From NCBI GenBank assembly GCA_041653595.1, contig JBAZFB010000036.1, positions 1-6,544 of the forward strand: a stretch of DNA of 6,544 nt. Direction: 5' to 3'. Positions 5,011 to 6,544 of the stretch are shown here, one piece after another. Each line of letters begins with the position of its first letter. Position 1 is the first letter of the stretch. The position numbers were made by a program, and so were the translations under genes. The notes under the pieces are model-generated. The model did not search any database. It saw nothing but the letters and a program-made list of their open reading frames with translations, and had not been told where the DNA came from. The DNA is from Candidatus Omnitrophota bacterium (lineage in GTDB: Bacteria; Omnitrophota; Gorgyraeia; Pluralincolimonadales; Pluralincolimonadaceae).

Positions 5011-5086
5011 TGGAGCTGGCGAAGGGATTTGAACCCCCGACCCGCGGTTTACAAAACCGCCGCTCTACCAACTGAGCTACGCCAGC
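5011..5086 (-). tRNA. thrU: tRNA-Thr (anticodon UGU)
   Basis: The minus strand from 5086 to 5011 gives a 76-nt cloverleaf. It has acceptor GCTGGCG/CGCCAGC, D arm GCTC..GAGC, anticodon stem GCGGT/ACCGC with loop TTTGTAA giving UGU (Thr), T arm with TTCAAAT, discriminator T and an encoded CCA. It is the first tRNA of the cluster and lies 27 nt after the nnrD stop codon. It complements the GGU isoacceptor beside tuf. Confidence 0.97.
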
Positions 5087-5104
5087 AACGATTTCGGAAA
5101 CTGC
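5085..5104 (-). repeat. tRNA-spacer repeat A, copy 2
   Basis: The plus strand reads GCAACGATTTCGGAAACTGC, 19 of 20 identical to 4784-4803. It fills the gap between nnrD and tRNA-Thr(UGU) and is followed one base later by repeat B. Confidence 0.85.
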
Positions 5105-5105
5105 T

Positions 5106-5123
5106 CCCTCTTCCTAAGAGGAA
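5106..5123 (-). repeat. tRNA-spacer repeat B, copy 2, overlapping the nnrD stop codon
   Basis: Identical to 4879-4896. The nnrD stop TAG (5116 to 5114) lies in the palindrome loop/arm, so the repeat encodes the Ser-Ser end of NnrD. With flanking bases, the minus strand GCTCTCTTCCT..AGGAAGAGGGAGC makes an 11-bp stem with a 2-nt bulge, but no U-tract follows. Confidence 0.85.
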
Positions 5124-5962
5124 GAGAGCTTCTTAATTGCAGCCGGTATTTTATCTAATAAATCCGAGGCGAGCATGCTGACCTCGCCTTTATCTTTTGC
5201 CGCCAGGTCGCCCGCGAGCCCATGCAGGTATACGCCGAGCTTCGCCGAGTCAAAAGGCCTTATGCCCTGCCCGATGAACGACGCGATCATGCCGGTAAGC
5301 ACATCTCCTGTACCGCCCTTGGCCATGCCGGGATTTCCCGTGGAATTGACATATCTCCTTCCGCCAGGAGCGGCCACGACCGTGCGGTGGCCCTTCAAAA
5401 CGCAGACCACATTATACTTATTCGCGAACTCTTTTGCAACTTTTTCTTTAGCCGCCGAAACCTTTTTCACGCTCAACCCGGCCAACCTCGACATCTCACC
5501 GGGATGGGGCGTGACAACAACAGGCGCTTTGGCGCGCCTGAGCAGCTCCGCCCTGCCCTCAAGCGCGTTTAAACCGTCCGCATCGAGGACTACCGGTCCT
5601 TTTAAGGCGATTATAAGCTTCCTTACAAGCCGCTGCGTGCCCGGGTTACGCGACAAACCGGGCCCTATAGCCAGGCAATCGGCCTTATCGGCAAATTTCA
5701 TGATCCCCGCATAGGCCTTTTCGCTTAACGTACCGCCGCGTGTCTCCGGCAGGGGCTTAGTCATTACCTCGGTGAGCTTCCTTGCCATGATAGGATTGAG
5801 GCTTCTCGCTATCCCCAGCGTCACAAGCCCGCTTCCCGAGAGCAGCGCCGCCCGGGAGCAGAGGGCTGCCGCGCCGGTAAATCCCGGCGAGCCGGCCAGG
5901 ACAAAGACGCGGCCATAGTCGCCTTTGTTGGAATCGGCTTTTCTTTTCGGGATTTTCATCAT
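5114..5962 (-). CDS. nnrD: ADP-dependent (S)-NAD(P)H-hydrate dehydratase (282 aa)
   Basis: This is the YjeF C-terminal domain of the ribokinase-like fold, which repairs hydrated NAD(P)H using ADP. Visible motifs, in order, are KGDYGRV (13-19), VLAGSPGFTGA (21-31), GPGLSRNPGT (100-109), VVLDADGLNAL (124-134), TPHPGEMSRL (151-160), VLKGHRTVV (188-196) and NSTGNPGMAKGGTGD (206-220). The last motif carries the catalytic-type Asp220 after GTG. The length fits a stand-alone NnrD. The NnrE epimerase domain, fused in E. coli, is absent, so a separate epimerase is expected elsewhere. The start ATG at 5962 overlaps the acpS stop as ATGA. ATG 5959 directly follows and is an alternative. No good Shine-Dalgarno is seen, which fits translational coupling. 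The last codons lie in spacer repeat B. Confidence 0.96.
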   Translation of the reverse strand: MMKIPKRKADSNKGDYGRVFVLAGSPGFTGAAALCSRAALLSGSGLVTLGIARSLNPIMARKLTEVMTKPLPETRGGTLSEKAYAGIMKFADKADCLAIGPGLSRNPGTQRLVRKLIIALKGPVVLDADGLNALEGRAELLRRAKAPVVVTPHPGEMSRLAGLSVKKVSAAKEKVAKEFANKYNVVCVLKGHRTVVAAPGGRRYVNSTGNPGMAKGGTGDVLTGMIASFIGQGIRPFDSAKLGVYLHGLAGDLAAKDKGEVSMLASDLLDKIPAAIKKLSSS

Positions 5963-6336
5963 TTTAATAATATGCAGTTGCCGACCGCGTAATTTTTGGT
6001 ATGCGAAAGGCTGACGACGGCCTTCTTGACCCCGCGCTTTGTCATTAGCCTTTTTGCGGTGCCTCTGAGGACTACCAGGGGTTTTCCGTGCTTATCGTTT
6101 ATTATCTCCACGTCGGTCCAGGCGATGGGGTTATTCCCGTCGCCTCCGAAGGCCTTGTACACGGCCTCTTTCGCGGCGAACCGGGCCGCAAGATGCTGCT
6201 CGGGCGAGACTCTTCTCCTGCAGTAGGCAAGCTCACGCTTGGTAAATATCTTATCGAGGAACCGGGCCCCGAACTTCTTGGCGGCGGCTTTTATCCTCTT
6301 GACTTCGACTATATCTACCCCGAATCCTTCTATCAT
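5959..6336 (-). CDS. acpS: Holo-[acyl-carrier-protein] synthase (125 aa)
   Basis: AcpS transfers 4'-phosphopantetheine from CoA to the conserved Ser of ACP, activating it for fatty acid synthesis in the cytoplasm. The sequence has the family motifs: GVDIVEVKRI at 6-15 with the magnesium-binding Asp8, FTKRELAYC at 31-39, RFAAKEAVYKAFG at 52-64 with Glu57, and the C-terminal SLSHT at 109-113. The length of 125 aa is normal for single-domain AcpS. The start ATG (6336 to 6334) overlaps the pdxJ stop as ATGA, and the stop overlaps the nnrD start in the same way. pdxJ-acpS is a widespread bacterial pairing, and acpS next to an nnrD-type gene is also common. Confidence 0.97.
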   Translation of the reverse strand: MIEGFGVDIVEVKRIKAAAKKFGARFLDKIFTKRELAYCRRRVSPEQHLAARFAAKEAVYKAFGGDGNNPIAWTDVEIINDKHGKPLVVLRGTAKRLMTKRGVKKAVVSLSHTKNYAVGNCILLK

Positions 6337-6544
6337 CTTATCAGCGCAATCATCTCCTTTACTGCTTTATCGAGCCCGGTGAAGACGGCACGCGAGATTA
6401 TCGAGTGGCCGATATTGAGCTCCTCTATCCCTTTTATCCGCGCGACATCGCGGACATTATTGTAATTGAGCCCGTGACCCGCGTTCACCCCAAGGCCTAA
6501 CGAGAGCGCGTATCCGGCCGCCTCTGTAAGCTTCCTGAGCTGCG
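6333..6544 (-). CDS. pdxJ: Pyridoxine 5'-phosphate synthase, C-terminal part (truncated by window edge)
   Basis: PdxJ condenses 3-amino-2-oxopropyl phosphate with 1-deoxyxylulose 5-phosphate in DXP-dependent vitamin B6 synthesis. The last 69 residues are visible. They include GLGVNAGHGLNYNNV, typical of the final phosphate-binding region of the TIM barrel, and EELNIGHSIISRAVFTGLDKAV, the conserved C-terminal helix region with the GHSI/SRA motif. The stop TGA (6335 to 6333) overlaps the acpS start. The 5' part and any promoter lie beyond the window. Confidence 0.96.
   Translation of the reverse strand, partial: QLRKLTEAAGYALSLGLGVNAGHGLNYNNVRDVARIKGIEELNIGHSIISRAVFTGLDKAVKEMIALIR

Noticed and set aside
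3880..5123. CRISPR-like array from the direct repeats
   Set aside because: Each repeat type occurs only twice, spacings are irregular, the repeats overlap start codons or tRNA flanks, and no cas gene is present.

Overview
All genes in this window lie on the minus strand, so the biological reading order runs from high to low coordinates. In that order it holds the 3' end of pdxJ, acpS, nnrD, tRNA-Thr(UGU), tRNA-Tyr(GUA), tRNA-Gly(UCC), a half-size UPF0016/GDT1 membrane protein, an exported thioredoxin-like protein, an exported DUF4139 protein, a large exported membrane-anchored beta-rich protein, tRNA-Thr(GGU), and the 5' end of tuf (EF-Tu). The source is a bacterium: EF-Tu, AcpS and PdxJ are bacterial in type, Shine-Dalgarno sites are strong, and all four tRNAs encode CCA. 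Three exported proteins, one with a C-terminal membrane anchor, together with DUF4139, would fit an uncultured Gram-negative lineage such as Omnitrophota or another deep-branching phylum. That placement is an inference and cannot be settled from this window.

High-coordinate third (5114-6544): pdxJ, acpS and nnrD form a tightly coupled set. Each junction is a 4-nt ATGA overlap. They serve cofactor and carrier-protein metabolism: PLP synthesis, ACP phosphopantetheinylation and NAD(P)H-hydrate repair.

Middle (4712-5086): a Thr-Tyr-Gly tRNA cluster follows nnrD after only 27 nt. Its spacers carry a small family of direct repeats and hairpins. One spacer, between tRNA-Tyr and tRNA-Gly, contains an apparent palindromic insertion of about 75 bp.

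Low-coordinate part (1-4657): four protein genes (4657 to 434), three of them exported, sit between tRNA-Gly and the tRNA-Thr(GGU)-tuf pair. The tRNA order Thr(UGU)-Tyr(GUA)-Gly(UCC)-Thr(GGU)-tuf is exactly that of the E. coli thrU-tyrU-glyT-thrT-tufB operon. The most economical reading is that an ancestral tRNA-tuf operon has been split by the four-gene block. A strong sigma-70-type promoter at 386-413 lies just after the block and would drive tRNA-Thr and tuf again. Its leader contains a terminator-like hairpin that could attenuate transcription.

Main points for a second look are the split tRNA-tuf operon, the poorly characterised four-gene envelope/metal module, a Thr-to-Met change in the EF-Tu P-loop, a perfect 28-bp duplication of the translation start region of two neighbouring genes, an RBS-embedding hairpin before the DUF4139 gene, and the repeat architecture of the tRNA spacers. 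No CRISPR array, transposase or integrase is present. No gene-free stretch exceeds 300 bases; the longest, 232-433, holds the tuf promoter and leader.
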